A DNA stretch of 42,686 nt from Flavobacterium psychrolimnae (GCF_003312425.1 NZ_QNUX01000019.1:1-42686), one strand, 5' to 3'; numbered from the stretch's first letter, positions 1-8,357 are shown. Notes: generated by a model not told the origin, from the sequence alone. Program-made: numbers and translations.

Positions 1-99
1 GAATAAAACTGAATTTAAAAGGAATGAGCCCGATACAATATCGAGCTCATTATTATCAAAATTAATTATAAATTTGTCTAAACTTTTGGGGGCAGTCTA
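1..99 (+). mobile_element. Right end of an IS3-family (IS150-group-like) insertion sequence
   Basis: The first 99 bases are the 3' end of an insertion sequence: the last codons of a DDE transposase (3-65) followed by a terminal inverted repeat at about 75-99. The repeat, read inward from the outer end, starts ACTGCCCCCAAAA and ends TTAGACA. Over 22 bases (75-96) it matches the left terminal repeat at 42591-42612 at 20 positions in inverted orientation. The TG(T/A)ACTGC-type start seen at the other copy is typical of the IS150 group of IS3. The bulk of this copy lies outside the window, so no target-site duplication can be checked. Confidence 0.85.
3..65 (+). CDS. IS3-family transposase (OrfB), C-terminal end only
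   Basis: Reading from base 3 gives the last 20 residues of a protein with the motif NLKGMSPIQYRAHY before a TAA stop. This is the characteristic tail of IS3-family OrfB/integrase-core transposases (the conserved 'L..MSP..YR' end). Only the tail is inside the window, so the catalytic DDE residues cannot be seen. It ends about 10 bases before the terminal repeat, as expected for this family. Confidence 0.85.
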   Translation: MKLNLKGMSPIQYRAHYYQN

Positions 100-119
100 A
101 AGAAGGATTAGAGCCTTTT

Positions 120-1367
120 TTGTTTTACAAAAGCTTTTCACTACAAGAGACATCAATAAAATACATAGATATATCAGAAGAATTCATTCTCTATTTCAGA
201 CTTTACGAAAAGGGGAATGACAAACAAAATCGTACCTTTTATTATGTAAATGATTATGGTGAATTGGATGAAGTTCTGATAATCGAACCAAAATTGATTA
301 AAGTTAAAATCAAATACTTGAAAGAATATATTACAATGAGAGATATGAACTTTGTAGTATGTTATGATTTTATGAGGCTTCTAAAAAATATACCTTCAGA
401 TTGGAATATTGAACATAAAGACGAGTTAATAAAGGAAAGCAATTTTATTTATAGTCATTTAATAAGGGATGTATCTGACGAAACTCAAAGTTGGGTCATG
501 GGTAAAGTTTTCATAAAGCCAAATGAAATTAAAAAATCACATTTTGATTTAGCAGAATCTAAAAATGAAAATTTCATAATTGGAGTTGATGATGAAGGAG
601 AATCAATTTATGAAAACTGCGGAGAAACTGACGGAAATCATTTCAAAGTAACCTACTTTAAAAAAGAAGTTTTGAACAAATATTATAACGAACCTAACAA
701 ATATCAAGTTGATGGATTTAGTGTTGACTCAAAATTTTTCAGATTAAAAATAGACAATAATGTTGATGAGTATATTCCGGTCTTTCTTACCAATTTAAGA
801 ATGCTTCCAGAAATGGAACAGCTTCATTGGAAACAATATAATATTACACCTAAAGAAGGAATGAATATTAGCCGAACATATTATAGAACAATGATAGAAG
901 GAGAATGGGCAGAACAACCGGAAACAGTTGATTTATTTTTTAAATCAAAGTATGAAAGCTTTAACAAAAAGTGGAAAGACAAATTTGGTTGGAAATTATA
1001 TAAACCATTATCTTCAAAAGACGAGTATTTATTTACAGCATTGCACAAAATAACTTCTAATAATGTCAAAGCCTTTTGTGAGCAAACCTCAACTATTGTA
1101 AAACTAACAATTGACAGGTTAAACGAAAAAGAACTAGCGAAAGGGTTACATTTAGATTCAAAAGCCAGAGGAATTGCAAAATTTGAGAAATTTTTAGAAT
1201 CTAAAGGTATGCAAATACCGGATATGTTTCAGTTTCTTAGAAACTCCCACTGGCGCTCGTTTGCAACGAGTGCAAATTTTAATTTAGAGCATAATCGTAG
1301 CGTTTGCAACGCGATTACTATATCTTTATTCATTCATTCCCTACAAATAGGAATAAAAAAAAACTAA
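120..1367 (+). CDS. Unrecognised protein, probably truncated at both ends
   Basis: I do not recognise this 415-residue protein. It is soluble, rich in Lys/Asn/Glu, with no signal peptide or membrane segment, and I see no catalytic motif. The frame is open upstream to base 72, inside the IS terminal repeat, and the only nearby start is a TTG at 120. This suggests the IS inserted into the gene and removed its natural 5' end. From about residue 375 the frame runs into the palindromic repeats at 1253-1317, so the last 40 or so residues (HWRSFATSANF onwards) are probably translated repeat DNA. The segment before that (KFEKFLESKGMQIPDMFQFLRN) looks like an amphipathic helical C-terminal region whose natural end has been lost. 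It is most likely a decayed remnant. Confidence 0.5.
   Translation: MFYKSFSLQETSIKYIDISEEFILYFRLYEKGNDKQNRTFYYVNDYGELDEVLIIEPKLIKVKIKYLKEYITMRDMNFVVCYDFMRLLKNIPSDWNIEHKDELIKESNFIYSHLIRDVSDETQSWVMGKVFIKPNEIKKSHFDLAESKNENFIIGVDDEGESIYENCGETDGNHFKVTYFKKEVLNKYYNEPNKYQVDGFSVDSKFFRLKIDNNVDEYIPVFLTNLRMLPEMEQLHWKQYNITPKEGMNISRTYYRTMIEGEWAEQPETVDLFFKSKYESFNKKWKDKFGWKLYKPLSSKDEYLFTALHKITSNNVKAFCEQTSTIVKLTIDRLNEKELAKGLHLDSKARGIAKFEKFLESKGMQIPDMFQFLRNSHWRSFATSANFNLEHNRSVCNAITISLFIHSLQIGIKKN
1253..1317. repeat. Pair of REP-like palindromes with TTTGCAA loops
   Basis: Two hairpins lie 18 bases apart. The first, 1253-1273, has a 9-bp stem GCGCTCGTT/AACGAGTGC (one G-T pair) around TGC. The second, 1292-1317, pairs TAATC with GATTA and GCGTT with AACGC around TGC, with a GTA bulge just 5' of the inner stem, giving GTAG before the palindrome. 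Both share the central GTTTGCAAC. Small paired palindromes with a GTAG-type tetranucleotide are the hallmark of REP elements mobilised by RAYT transposases, but no RAYT gene is in the window, so that assignment is inferred. Confidence 0.6.
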
Positions 1368-1371
1368 ATGC

Positions 1372-1395
1372 GATTGCTTCGTTCCTCGCAATGAC
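1372..1395. repeat. Dispersed-repeat-like palindrome (GCAATGAC type)
   Basis: The sequence GATTGCTTCGTTCCTCGCAA followed by TGAC forms an imperfect hairpin (ATTGC/GCAAT). It resembles the widespread dispersed palindrome usually read on the other strand as GTCATTGCGAGGAACGAAGC. It sits between the REP pair at 1253-1317 and another palindrome at 1432-1452, so the whole 1250-1455 interval is repeat-dense. The assignment to a known repeat class is from memory. Confidence 0.55.
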
Positions 1396-1431
1396 TGCAA
1401 TGCAGGCCGAACTGATATACAACAATCGTTC

Positions 1432-1452
1432 GCGCAGTTTTGCAAACTGTGC
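1432..1452. repeat. Third REP-like palindrome with TTTGCAA loop
   Basis: The stem GCGCAGTTT/AAACTGTGC (9 bp, one G-T pair) surrounds TGC. Compared with the palindrome at 1253-1273, the outer GCGC/GTGC ends and the TTTGCAA centre are kept. The middle stem bases differ on both arms in a compensatory way (TCG/CGA versus AGT/ACT). That supports selection on the hairpin structure rather than simple copying. Confidence 0.6.
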
Positions 1453-1488
1453 CCAGAATGAGCAGATAATATAAATAACACAAAAACT

Positions 1489-2355
1489 ATGAATACATTA
1501 AAATTAGGATGGACAGGTCTTGGCAACATGGGAAATCCAATGGTGATAAACCTACTCAAAGCGGGTTTTGAAGTATCGGTTTTCAATCGCACCAAAGATA
1601 AAGAAGCGCCATCACTGGCTGCAGGAGCAAAATCAGCAAGCAGTTTACAAGAACTAATGGAAACCTGTGACGTAGTTTTGACCATGTTATCCAATGACGC
1701 AGCTGTCAAAGAAGTTTTTGAAGGACCAATAGGTTTGTTGTCTAAAACCAATCAAGGAAAAACCATCATCAATATGAGCACGGTTTCCCCGGAAACGTCT
1801 CGTTATTTAAACACCATTTGCAACCAACATCATGTACATTTCATAGACGCTCCCGTTTCTGGAAGTGTAAAACCGGCACAAGACGGAACGCTGGTTATTC
1901 TTGTGGGTGCTTCGAGTGAAGATTACCAATTAGCCAAACCGATATTTGACGTTTTGGGTAAAATTGCGATTCACGTAGGCGAACCCGGCGTGGCAAGTTC
2001 GGCTAAGTTAGCCATCAATTACCTATTAGGATTGAACCTTCAAGGAATTGCCGAAACGGTTTTATTTGCGGAGAAAAACGGCGTGAGCAAAGAGGATATG
2101 CTCAACATCATCAATCAAGGTGCTTGTGGCAACGGAATCACGAATATCAAAACACCTTCTATTCTGAATGATTCCTATCCGGCAGCATTTGCGTTGAAAC
2201 ATTTAGTCAAAGATTTAAGACTGGCCAAAAAAGCCGGACTCGATTCCCCGTTGATTCATCCTTTGTATGACAGTTATGCTGCAGCCGAAAAAGAAGGATT
2301 GGGCGATCAGGATGTTATGGCGATTATCAGCAGTTTAAAAAATAAATCATTTTAG
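1489..2355 (+). CDS. NAD(P)-dependent 3-hydroxyisobutyrate dehydrogenase-like reductase
   Basis: This 288-residue cytoplasmic protein belongs to the beta-hydroxyacid dehydrogenase family (3-hydroxyisobutyrate, tartronate semialdehyde and succinic/glyoxylic semialdehyde reductases). The N-terminal Rossmann fold shows G10-L-G12-N-M-G15 for NAD(P) binding. The substrate-binding loop DAPVSGS lies at 120-126, and the expected catalytic lysine is K173 in SAKLAINYLLG. Length is normal for the family. NADPH is plausible because R34 and K36 follow the second strand (VFNRTKDK). The true substrate cannot be told from sequence. It stands alone, with repeats upstream and a bidirectional terminator downstream, so it is probably a single-gene transcript. 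The ATG at 1489 puts the Rossmann motif at the usual distance from the start. Confidence 0.9.
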   Translation: MNTLKLGWTGLGNMGNPMVINLLKAGFEVSVFNRTKDKEAPSLAAGAKSASSLQELMETCDVVLTMLSNDAAVKEVFEGPIGLLSKTNQGKTIINMSTVSPETSRYLNTICNQHHVHFIDAPVSGSVKPAQDGTLVILVGASSEDYQLAKPIFDVLGKIAIHVGEPGVASSAKLAINYLLGLNLQGIAETVLFAEKNGVSKEDMLNIINQGACGNGITNIKTPSILNDSYPAAFALKHLVKDLRLAKKAGLDSPLIHPLYDSYAAAEKEGLGDQDVMAIISSLKNKSF

Positions 2356-2413
2356 AATAGCAGTACATCCAGCGAATAAACCATAGAGTTTAATTGGTTC
2401 ATATAGTAAACAA

Positions 2414-2449
2414 AAAAGCTACATCTTTAGGAATGTAGCTTTTCTTATT
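2414..2449. terminator. Bidirectional terminator between convergent genes
   Basis: An 11-bp perfect stem (2414-2424 with 2433-2443, core AGCTACAT/ATGTAGCT) with an 8-base loop is flanked by A-rich and T-rich tracts. It serves the reductase on the plus strand and the CDGSH gene on the minus strand. Confidence 0.8.
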
Positions 2450-2470
2450 TAATCGAATCAGAAAACGATA

Positions 2471-2698
2471 TTACTTCGTTTTCATTGGAGGCAAGTCAAA
2501 TGCAGCTGATTCATGCTCAAAACCATTGCGGTGGGAACCATCACAAAAAGGTTTGTTTGCTGATAATCCGCAACGGCAAAGACCTAGAGCGGTTCTTCCT
2601 TCTAATCCGTATGTTTTTCCTTCACAGTCTGTTATTTCAAAATCGCCTTCTATTTTTATAGAACCATTGCGATTGATTGTTAGTTTTGTCTTGCTCAT
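2471..2698 (-). CDS. CDGSH iron-sulfur domain protein
   Basis: This small 75-residue protein carries one complete CDGSH [2Fe-2S] motif, CRCGLSANKPFCDGSH, giving three cysteine ligands and one histidine (C-X-C-X2-S-X3-P-X-C-D-G-S-H). There is no membrane anchor or signal, so a cytoplasmic location is likely, unlike eukaryotic mitoNEET. The N-terminal half (TKLTINRNGSIKIEGDFEI) resembles the short beta-rich extension of bacterial single-CDGSH proteins. The family is linked to redox or Fe-S cluster transfer, but the role of this protein is unknown. It is monocistronic and convergent with the reductase gene. Confidence 0.9.
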   Translation of the reverse strand: MSKTKLTINRNGSIKIEGDFEITDCEGKTYGLEGRTALGLCRCGLSANKPFCDGSHRNGFEHESAAFDLPPMKTK

Positions 2699-2957
2699 AA
2701 TGCTTTAATTTTTTTTAGAGTTCAAAGATTGCAAAATATTTCAGGACCTTTTTGCATTGCTGCTCTTTTTTATGATTCCAAAACGCAATTTACATTAATT
2801 CTATTTTGTGTAACCCGATATCTAGGAAATTTGGTTGGGTAATACTATGCGGAAATACACTCTTTTCTGAACCAACGATCAGCATCAAATAATCAATCTA
2901 CTAAACAAATAATTGACTATTTTTAGAACTTTAAATCAATTCATTAATCAAACTCTC

Positions 2958-4277
2958 ATGACAAAGAAAATCGCAATTACCTTATTTTTAGGATTCCTAG
3001 TTGGAACAAGCTACGCTCAAAAAATGAACGTCGCCAAACTAGACAGTTTATTTCAGATTTTGGAAGCCAAAGATAAATTCATGGGAAGCATTGCCTTGTC
3101 ACAAAACGGAACGCTACTTTATTCAAAATCCATTGGAATGGATGACATAGAAAGCAATAAAAAAGCAAGTAATTTATCCAAATACCGTGTGGGATCGATT
3201 TCAAAAATGTTTACTTCGGCATTAATATTTAAAGCTATTGAAGAGAAAAAATTATCATTGAACCAAACCATTGAAACTTTTTTCCCAACCATAGAAAATG
3301 CCAATAAAATAACCGTTGGTAATCTACTAAACCACCGAAGTGGTATTCATAATTTTACCAGTGCTCCGGAATACATGAACTATTACACCCAACCAAAATC
3401 TGAAAAAGAAATGGTTGAAATCATTGCCAGAGGAAAAAGTATTTTTGAACCTAACAGCAAAGCTGATTACAGCAACTCCAATTATGTTTTATTGAGTTAC
3501 ATTCTTGAAAAAACCTATAAAAAGCCATATAAAACCATTTTGAACGATAAAATTGTAAAACCATTAGGCTTAAAAAACACCTATGTAGGAAGCAAAATTA
3601 ACATTCAAAACAACGAAAGCAATTCCTATTCTTTCTCTGAAAAATGGATAAAAGAACCGGAAACGGATATGTCAATCCCAATGGGAGCTGGCGCAGTGGT
3701 TTCTAATCCACAAGATTTGACGATGTTTATTGAAAAGCTTTTCGCCAATGCCATAATTTCAGAAAGCAGTCTTAAGCAAATGACAACTTTACAAGACAAC
3801 TACGGAATGGGGATTTTCCAATATCCATTTTATGAGAAGAAAAGCTTTGGCCATACTGGAGGTATTGATGAATTCAGATCATCATTGTCGTATTTCCCAG
3901 AAGACAAATTAGCTGTTGCATTAACCTCTAACGGCAGAACTTATGACAATAATGATATCATGATTGCCGCTTTGAGTGCGTATAACAACAAACCGTTTAC
4001 AATTCCAACTTTTAAAACTATTACATTAAAAAGCGAGGATTTAGATCCTTATTTAGGAGAATATTCAGATGCTGGATTTCCGATGAAAATCACCATTACA
4101 AAAGAAGATACCAAACTTTTTGCACAGGCAACAGGGCAATCTGCCTTTCCACTGGAACCTACTGAAAAAAACAATTTTGAATTTAAAATGGCCGGAATAA
4201 AATTAGAATTCAAACCAAATGAAAAGCAAATGATTTTGAAACAAGGCGGCGGGAAATTCACACTGACAAAAAAATAA
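2958..4277 (+). CDS. Secreted serine hydrolase, class C beta-lactamase / DD-peptidase-like
   Basis: The start is set at the ATG at 2958, giving 439 residues with a clear signal peptide (MTKKIAITLFLGFLVGTSYA, cleavage before QK). The longer reading from a TTG at 2913 would bury the signal. The penicillin-binding fold is shown by S80-I-S-K83 (nucleophile and general base), Y171-S-N173, and HTGG in place of KTG. The remaining C-terminal stretch, from about LDPYLGEYSD, is a small beta-rich domain often attached to such hydrolases. Proteins of this family range from beta-lactamases and esterases to D-aminopeptidases, so the substrate is undecided. It is expected in the periplasm. It is a single gene with no close partner. 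Confidence 0.88.
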   Translation: MTKKIAITLFLGFLVGTSYAQKMNVAKLDSLFQILEAKDKFMGSIALSQNGTLLYSKSIGMDDIESNKKASNLSKYRVGSISKMFTSALIFKAIEEKKLSLNQTIETFFPTIENANKITVGNLLNHRSGIHNFTSAPEYMNYYTQPKSEKEMVEIIARGKSIFEPNSKADYSNSNYVLLSYILEKTYKKPYKTILNDKIVKPLGLKNTYVGSKINIQNNESNSYSFSEKWIKEPETDMSIPMGAGAVVSNPQDLTMFIEKLFANAIISESSLKQMTTLQDNYGMGIFQYPFYEKKSFGHTGGIDEFRSSLSYFPEDKLAVALTSNGRTYDNNDIMIAALSAYNNKPFTIPTFKTITLKSEDLDPYLGEYSDAGFPMKITITKEDTKLFAQATGQSAFPLEPTEKNNFEFKMAGIKLEFKPNEKQMILKQGGGKFTLTKK

Positions 4278-4402
4278 AATAATTCGGTAGAAAAAATCTT
4301 AATCAAAATTCACCAAAGAAAATTTAAAAACAGATTGTTTTACAGTTGAGAACATAAAAATTATATTCAAGAGAAGAAACAACGTTATTTCGATCTAAAT
4401 TG

Positions 4403-4410
4403 TACATTTG
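4403..4410 (+). promoter_or_regulatory. Bacteroidetes -7 promoter element TACATTTG
   Basis: This is a perfect TAnnTTTG element about 100 bases upstream of the glycosyltransferase gene. A convincing TTG -33 element at the usual 17-23-base spacing is not visible, so this is only a candidate start of that transcript. Confidence 0.45.
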
Positions 4411-4513
4411 TCTGTTACGGAAAACTTGTTTTGTACTACCAAAATAATATTCCGACAACACACCAATTCAATTTTTAACAAAAAAATTCAATTCTTAATC
4501 CTATTATAAAAGC

Positions 4514-5566
4514 ATGAGTATCTTAAAAAAAGTAAATGTATTCCGAAGAATTGTAACGCATAACCTAACTAAAAATATTGGGAATTCACAAAAAAATCAA
4601 ATAATCGATTTATCTCAAAAAATCGAAATCAAAAGGGTTTTAATTTCCAGACCCAATCATAGACTTGGGAATCTGTTACTCATAACACCACTGGTACAGG
4701 ATGTAATCGCTACTTTTCCTGAGTGTAAAATTGATTTGTTTGTAAAAGGAGGGCTTGCGCCAATTGTTTTTAAAAATTACACCAACATCAATTATATCAT
4801 TGAACTTCCAAAAAAACCTTTCAAAAATCTAGTAGACTATTTCAAGGTTTGGGTAAAAATTAAAAAGCAAAAATATGACATTGTCATCAACGTGGATAAA
4901 AACTCCTCTTCTGGACGATTATCGGCACAATTTGCAGATGCTAAATACAAATTTTTCGGGGAACTGGATGAGGAAATGCAATTGAAACACACCGATTATG
5001 AGCATATTGCAAAATATCCCGTATACGAATTTAGAAGTTTTTTGACTAAATTAGGGTTCGCAAAAAATGAAAATCCTGTTCCATCATTAGACCTTAAATT
5101 GAGTTCTTCAGAAATTGCTGAAGGCCATAGTATCGTTAAAGAACTGGTTAAAAATGACAAAAGGACCATTTGCATATTTACCTATGCGACTTCTGACAAA
5201 TGTTATTCAGAATCTTGGTGGGAAGAATTCTATGAAAGACTGAAAATAGAATACGCTGATTATAATATCATCGAAGTTTTACCAGTTGAAAACATTTCAC
5301 AAATAGGATTTAAAGCAACCACTTTTTACAGCAAAGACATCCGTGAGATTGGCGCGGTCATTGCCAATACTGAACTTTTTATTGGCGCAGATAGCGGCAT
5401 TATGCATTTGGCAAGTTCCGTACTAACTCCAACAGTAGGATTATTTTCGCGTCCAAATATAAACATGTACAGACCATACAACAACAATAGTACAGCTATA
5501 AACACGAACAGCGGTAACAAAGAAAATTGGATTGAAACCATAAATAAAGTGCTGCATAAAAGATAA
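4514..5566 (+). CDS. Glycosyltransferase family 9 (heptosyltransferase-like)
   Basis: This 350-residue protein is of the GT9 / ADP-heptose:LPS heptosyltransferase type. The N-terminal domain begins after a basic stretch with the strand-loop RPNHRLGNLLLITPL, the usual nucleotide-sugar transferase opening. The C-terminal donor-binding motif is ADSGIMHLASSVLTPTVGLF near residue 295-315. No signal peptide or membrane span is seen, so it likely works at the cytoplasmic face of the inner membrane on lipid-linked surface glycan. No other cell-envelope sugar genes are nearby, so neither donor nor acceptor can be assigned. The length is normal. Confidence 0.85.
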   Translation: MSILKKVNVFRRIVTHNLTKNIGNSQKNQIIDLSQKIEIKRVLISRPNHRLGNLLLITPLVQDVIATFPECKIDLFVKGGLAPIVFKNYTNINYIIELPKKPFKNLVDYFKVWVKIKKQKYDIVINVDKNSSSGRLSAQFADAKYKFFGELDEEMQLKHTDYEHIAKYPVYEFRSFLTKLGFAKNENPVPSLDLKLSSSEIAEGHSIVKELVKNDKRTICIFTYATSDKCYSESWWEEFYERLKIEYADYNIIEVLPVENISQIGFKATTFYSKDIREIGAVIANTELFIGADSGIMHLASSVLTPTVGLFSRPNINMYRPYNNNSTAINTNSGNKENWIETINKVLHKR

Positions 5567-5631
5567 TTAATCGGGATCAAATTTATAAAATGAATCCTTT
5601 AAAATAAAATACTAAACACAATCGCAGCAAC

Positions 5632-6093
5632 ATGAAAACAAAATTTCTACTTCCGCTCCTATTTGTCTTCCTTAGCACAGGAACACTTTGGTCACAAAAT
5701 CCAGAAACTTTTACTTTGAAGTTAGATCACATGGCACTTTCAGTGAAAGATCTGGATCGTTCTGTTGATTTTTATAAAAATGTATTGAAGCTTTCAGAAA
5801 TCACCAACCTTACCAAAAAAGAGGGAATTAGATGGATTTCATTGGGAGATGGAAAAGAATTACATCTTGTGTCAACCATAAAAGAACCCGTTACAATAAA
5901 CAAAGCGGTTCATGTGGCGTTTAAAGTCACTAATTTTGAAGCTTTAATCACTAAACTGCAAAACCTCAACATCACCTATTCTGACTGGCCAGGAATACTT
6001 GATAAGATCACGGTTCGCGCAGATGGAATCAAACAAATCTACATCCAGGATCCTGATGGATATTGGATTGAAATTAACAGTGTTGAAAAATAA
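5632..6093 (+). CDS. Exported VOC (glyoxalase/bleomycin-resistance fold) protein
   Basis: This 153-residue protein has a signal peptide (MKTKFLLPLLFVFLSTGTLWSQ) followed by a single vicinal-oxygen-chelate module. Likely metal ligands are H33 (LDHMALSV), E76 or H78 (KELHLV), H94 (VHVAFKV) and E147 (YWIEIN), matching the H/E/H/E pattern of glyoxalase I-like proteins. The DPDGYWIEI ending is typical. A periplasmic location is unusual for glyoxalase I, which needs glutathione, so an unknown small-molecule lyase or binding role is more likely. It follows the GT9 gene by 65 bases on the same strand and could be co-transcribed. Confidence 0.85.
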   Translation: MKTKFLLPLLFVFLSTGTLWSQNPETFTLKLDHMALSVKDLDRSVDFYKNVLKLSEITNLTKKEGIRWISLGDGKELHLVSTIKEPVTINKAVHVAFKVTNFEALITKLQNLNITYSDWPGILDKITVRADGIKQIYIQDPDGYWIEINSVEK

Positions 6094-6284
6094 CCAAATT
6101 CAGCGACCTCCCTTTTAATTTATATCCTACGGAAGTTGTATTTATTCAATTAACAGCTACTTATGCCATCAATATGTGAAAGATGAAACTTTTACTCTGA
6201 ATTGTGTAATCCTTTTTATTGTTTTGTTTGCCAACTTTGTAAAAGAATTTACGGAGTCTAACAATCGAAATAAAACGTAGGATT

Positions 6285-6794
6285 ATGAGTGATCAAGGAA
6301 ACGAACATACAGTTGAAGGAATAGATAAACTTAAAAGCCTTGTTGAAGAAATCAACACTTGTCTTTTTTGTACCAATCTGAAAACGAATGATGGAGCAAC
6401 TACCAGACCAATGGGAGCTGTAAAAGTATGCGATGAAGGAAATATTTGGTTTTTCAGTGAAAAAAATAGTGATAAAAACAAAGAAATAGAGCAAGATTCA
6501 AGTGTTCAATTATTTTTTGCACATCCCGGAAAAGGAAGTTACATGGTTGTAAATGGTGAAGCATCAATAGTTATCGATCAAGAAAAAATCGAAGAGCTTT
6601 GGTCTCCAGTTGTAAATATATGGTTTAAAGAAGGCAAAAACGACCCGAATATTTCACTTATTAAAGTAAAACCGAGCAGTGCATACTTCTGGGACACGGA
6701 CGGAAACCAAATGATTAACTTTCTAAAAATGGCGGCCTCAGTTGCTACGGGAACTAATTATGTAAGTGGTACTGAAGGTGAAATAAAAATCTAA
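6285..6794 (+). CDS. General stress protein, pyridoxamine-5'-phosphate-oxidase-like flavin-binding fold
   Basis: This 169-residue cytoplasmic protein is of the GSP26/YdaG-type split-barrel family. Recognisable segments are TTRPMGAVKVCDEGNIWFFSEKNSDK (strands lining the flavin pocket), the VQLFFAHPGKGSYMVVNGEASIV hairpin, and the tail FWDTDGNQMINFLKMAAS, which is standard for this stress-protein subgroup. Family members bind FMN, FAD or F420 and are induced by general stress. The enzymatic role here is unknown. It is a single gene ending in a strong terminator. Confidence 0.88.
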   Translation: MSDQGNEHTVEGIDKLKSLVEEINTCLFCTNLKTNDGATTRPMGAVKVCDEGNIWFFSEKNSDKNKEIEQDSSVQLFFAHPGKGSYMVVNGEASIVIDQEKIEELWSPVVNIWFKEGKNDPNISLIKVKPSSAYFWDTDGNQMINFLKMAASVATGTNYVSGTEGEIKI

Positions 6795-6804
6795 AAGACA
6801 TAAA

Positions 6805-6830
6805 AAAACGTTCCAATCTTGGAACGTTTT
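6805..6830. terminator. Bidirectional terminator
   Basis: An 11-bp perfect stem (AAAACGTTCCA/TGGAACGTTTT) with a 4-base ATCT loop lies between the convergent stress-protein and cell-wall-hydrolase genes. A-rich and T-rich flanks let it work on both strands. Confidence 0.88.
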
Positions 6831-6860
6831 AAATATAAATATTTTTATTTTTCTAAGAAA

Positions 6861-8357
6861 CTATTGTAGCACTCTATTAATTTGAGAAAAGTTTTTTCGA
6901 TAATATTTCTCTTTGGTTGATGATATTATAACTCCGTTGCTAACTGATGAATGAATGAATTTAATTTCATCTTCACAAACTTCAACGACCATACCAACAT
7001 GATTAATTTGGCTTCTACCGTTAGTTTTAAAGAAAATTAAATCACCTTTTTGAGCTTCTTCTGTATTAATTTTAGTTCCAATGCTAGATTGTTCACGAGA
7101 TGTTCTTGGTAGTTTAATATCAAATGCGCCAAAAGTAGTACACATAAGCCCTGAGCAATCAAATCCTGATTTTGTGGTTCCACCGGTGCGGTACCGTGAT
7201 CCAATATTTTCAGAAGCACGTTCTATCAACTGATCTAAAAAATCATGACTGAAAGTTGGTTTCGCAGCGTTATTAAAATCGATTTTAGTAGTTTGAATAT
7301 CAGTATTTTTGTTAACATCAGTACTTACAACTTCGTTCTCAGCAGGTACCGTATTTGCCAAAATATTTAATTTGTAACCTACAGGAAGTCCCTTTTTAAC
7401 TTCTGGATTTTGCTTTTCTAATTCATTTACGGTAATTCCGTATTGTTTTGCGATGGCATATTTAGTTTCTTTTGGTTGAACTTCACGGATAATCAGCTGT
7501 GGCAAATTATTTAACGCAGTTTCATTTTGAGAAACCTGATTTACTGCTGTTTTTGACAAATCTGTAGTAGTTTGTATAACGACAGCTTCTTCTGATTTTG
7601 GTGTGATGGTTTGCAACGAAGTATCATTTTTTGAAGAAGCTACTGGTAACTCTTTACTTTCTTGCGATGCCAAAACCGTTTCTGACAAAGGAGCCGCTGG
7701 AATATTTATTTTTTGACCAACTCTAAGTGTTTTTACGCCTATTCCTGGATTGACTTTATCAAATTCTTTAATTGTAATTCCGTATTTTCTTGTGATGGAA
7801 TATTTAGTTTCTTTTGGTAAAACTTCCCAACTAAATGTATCTGATTTTGAGGATATCGATTCCGTGGATTGAGGCAAAATAGCCAATTCATTTTTTGATT
7901 CTGTTTGTTTTTTAATTACAATCGTCGCTATTTCAGATGCGGTAGCGTTACCTGGAATATTTATTTTTTGACCAATTTTTAATTCTGAAGAAGCGAGTGT
8001 CGGATTGACTTGGTTTAATTCTTTAACGGAAATTCCGTATTGTTTTGCGATTCCGTAAAGTGTTTCTTTAGCTTGAACTTCGTGTTCTTTAACAGAATTA
8101 TTTATTGCAATCTTAGTTTTTTCGGTAGTCTTTTTTGTGGAAGCAATAGGAATTAATAAAACGGAATTGAGTTTTAAAAGATTCTTGGCATTGGGATTTA
8201 ATTTAAAAATAGCGCTTTGTTTTACTTCGTATTTCTCAGCGATACTCGATATTGTTTCCCCTTTTACTATAGTGTGTTTTGTGATTTTCTCCTGTGAAAA
8301 AAGAACGATACTATTTAAAAAAACTAATGTTACTATTACTCTAAAAGTCATATTCAT
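6861..8357 (-). CDS. Cell-wall endopeptidase with four LysM repeats and an NlpC/P60 domain
   Basis: This 498-residue exported protein has a signal peptide at 1-22 (FRVIVTLVFLNSIVLFSQ). Four LysM peptidoglycan-binding repeats lie at about 28-71, 92-135, 177-220 and 291-333, each with the HTIVKGET/YGIAKQYGI...INIP pattern, separated by Ser/Thr/Glu-rich linkers. A C-terminal NlpC/P60 domain covers about 370-498. The catalytic triad is visible as C401 (FDCSGL), H453 (INHVGMV) and H469 (KFIHSS). Such enzymes cut D-Glu-diaminopimelate-type bonds in stem peptides and act in the periplasm during cell separation or growth. It is monocistronic, with its own terminator. The antisense frame crossing the catalytic region is ignored. 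Confidence 0.93.
   Translation of the reverse strand: MNMTFRVIVTLVFLNSIVLFSQEKITKHTIVKGETISSIAEKYEVKQSAIFKLNPNAKNLLKLNSVLLIPIASTKKTTEKTKIAINNSVKEHEVQAKETLYGIAKQYGISVKELNQVNPTLASSELKIGQKINIPGNATASEIATIVIKKQTESKNELAILPQSTESISSKSDTFSWEVLPKETKYSITRKYGITIKEFDKVNPGIGVKTLRVGQKINIPAAPLSETVLASQESKELPVASSKNDTSLQTITPKSEEAVVIQTTTDLSKTAVNQVSQNETALNNLPQLIIREVQPKETKYAIAKQYGITVNELEKQNPEVKKGLPVGYKLNILANTVPAENEVVSTDVNKNTDIQTTKIDFNNAAKPTFSHDFLDQLIERASENIGSRYRTGGTTKSGFDCSGLMCTTFGAFDIKLPRTSREQSSIGTKINTEEAQKGDLIFFKTNGRSQINHVGMVVEVCEDEIKFIHSSVSNGVIISSTKEKYYRKNFSQINRVLQ

Noticed and set aside
1341..1751. A 136-codon minus-strand frame over the reductase 5' end
   Set aside because: It is antisense to the Rossmann-fold coding sequence and includes translated repeat palindromes.
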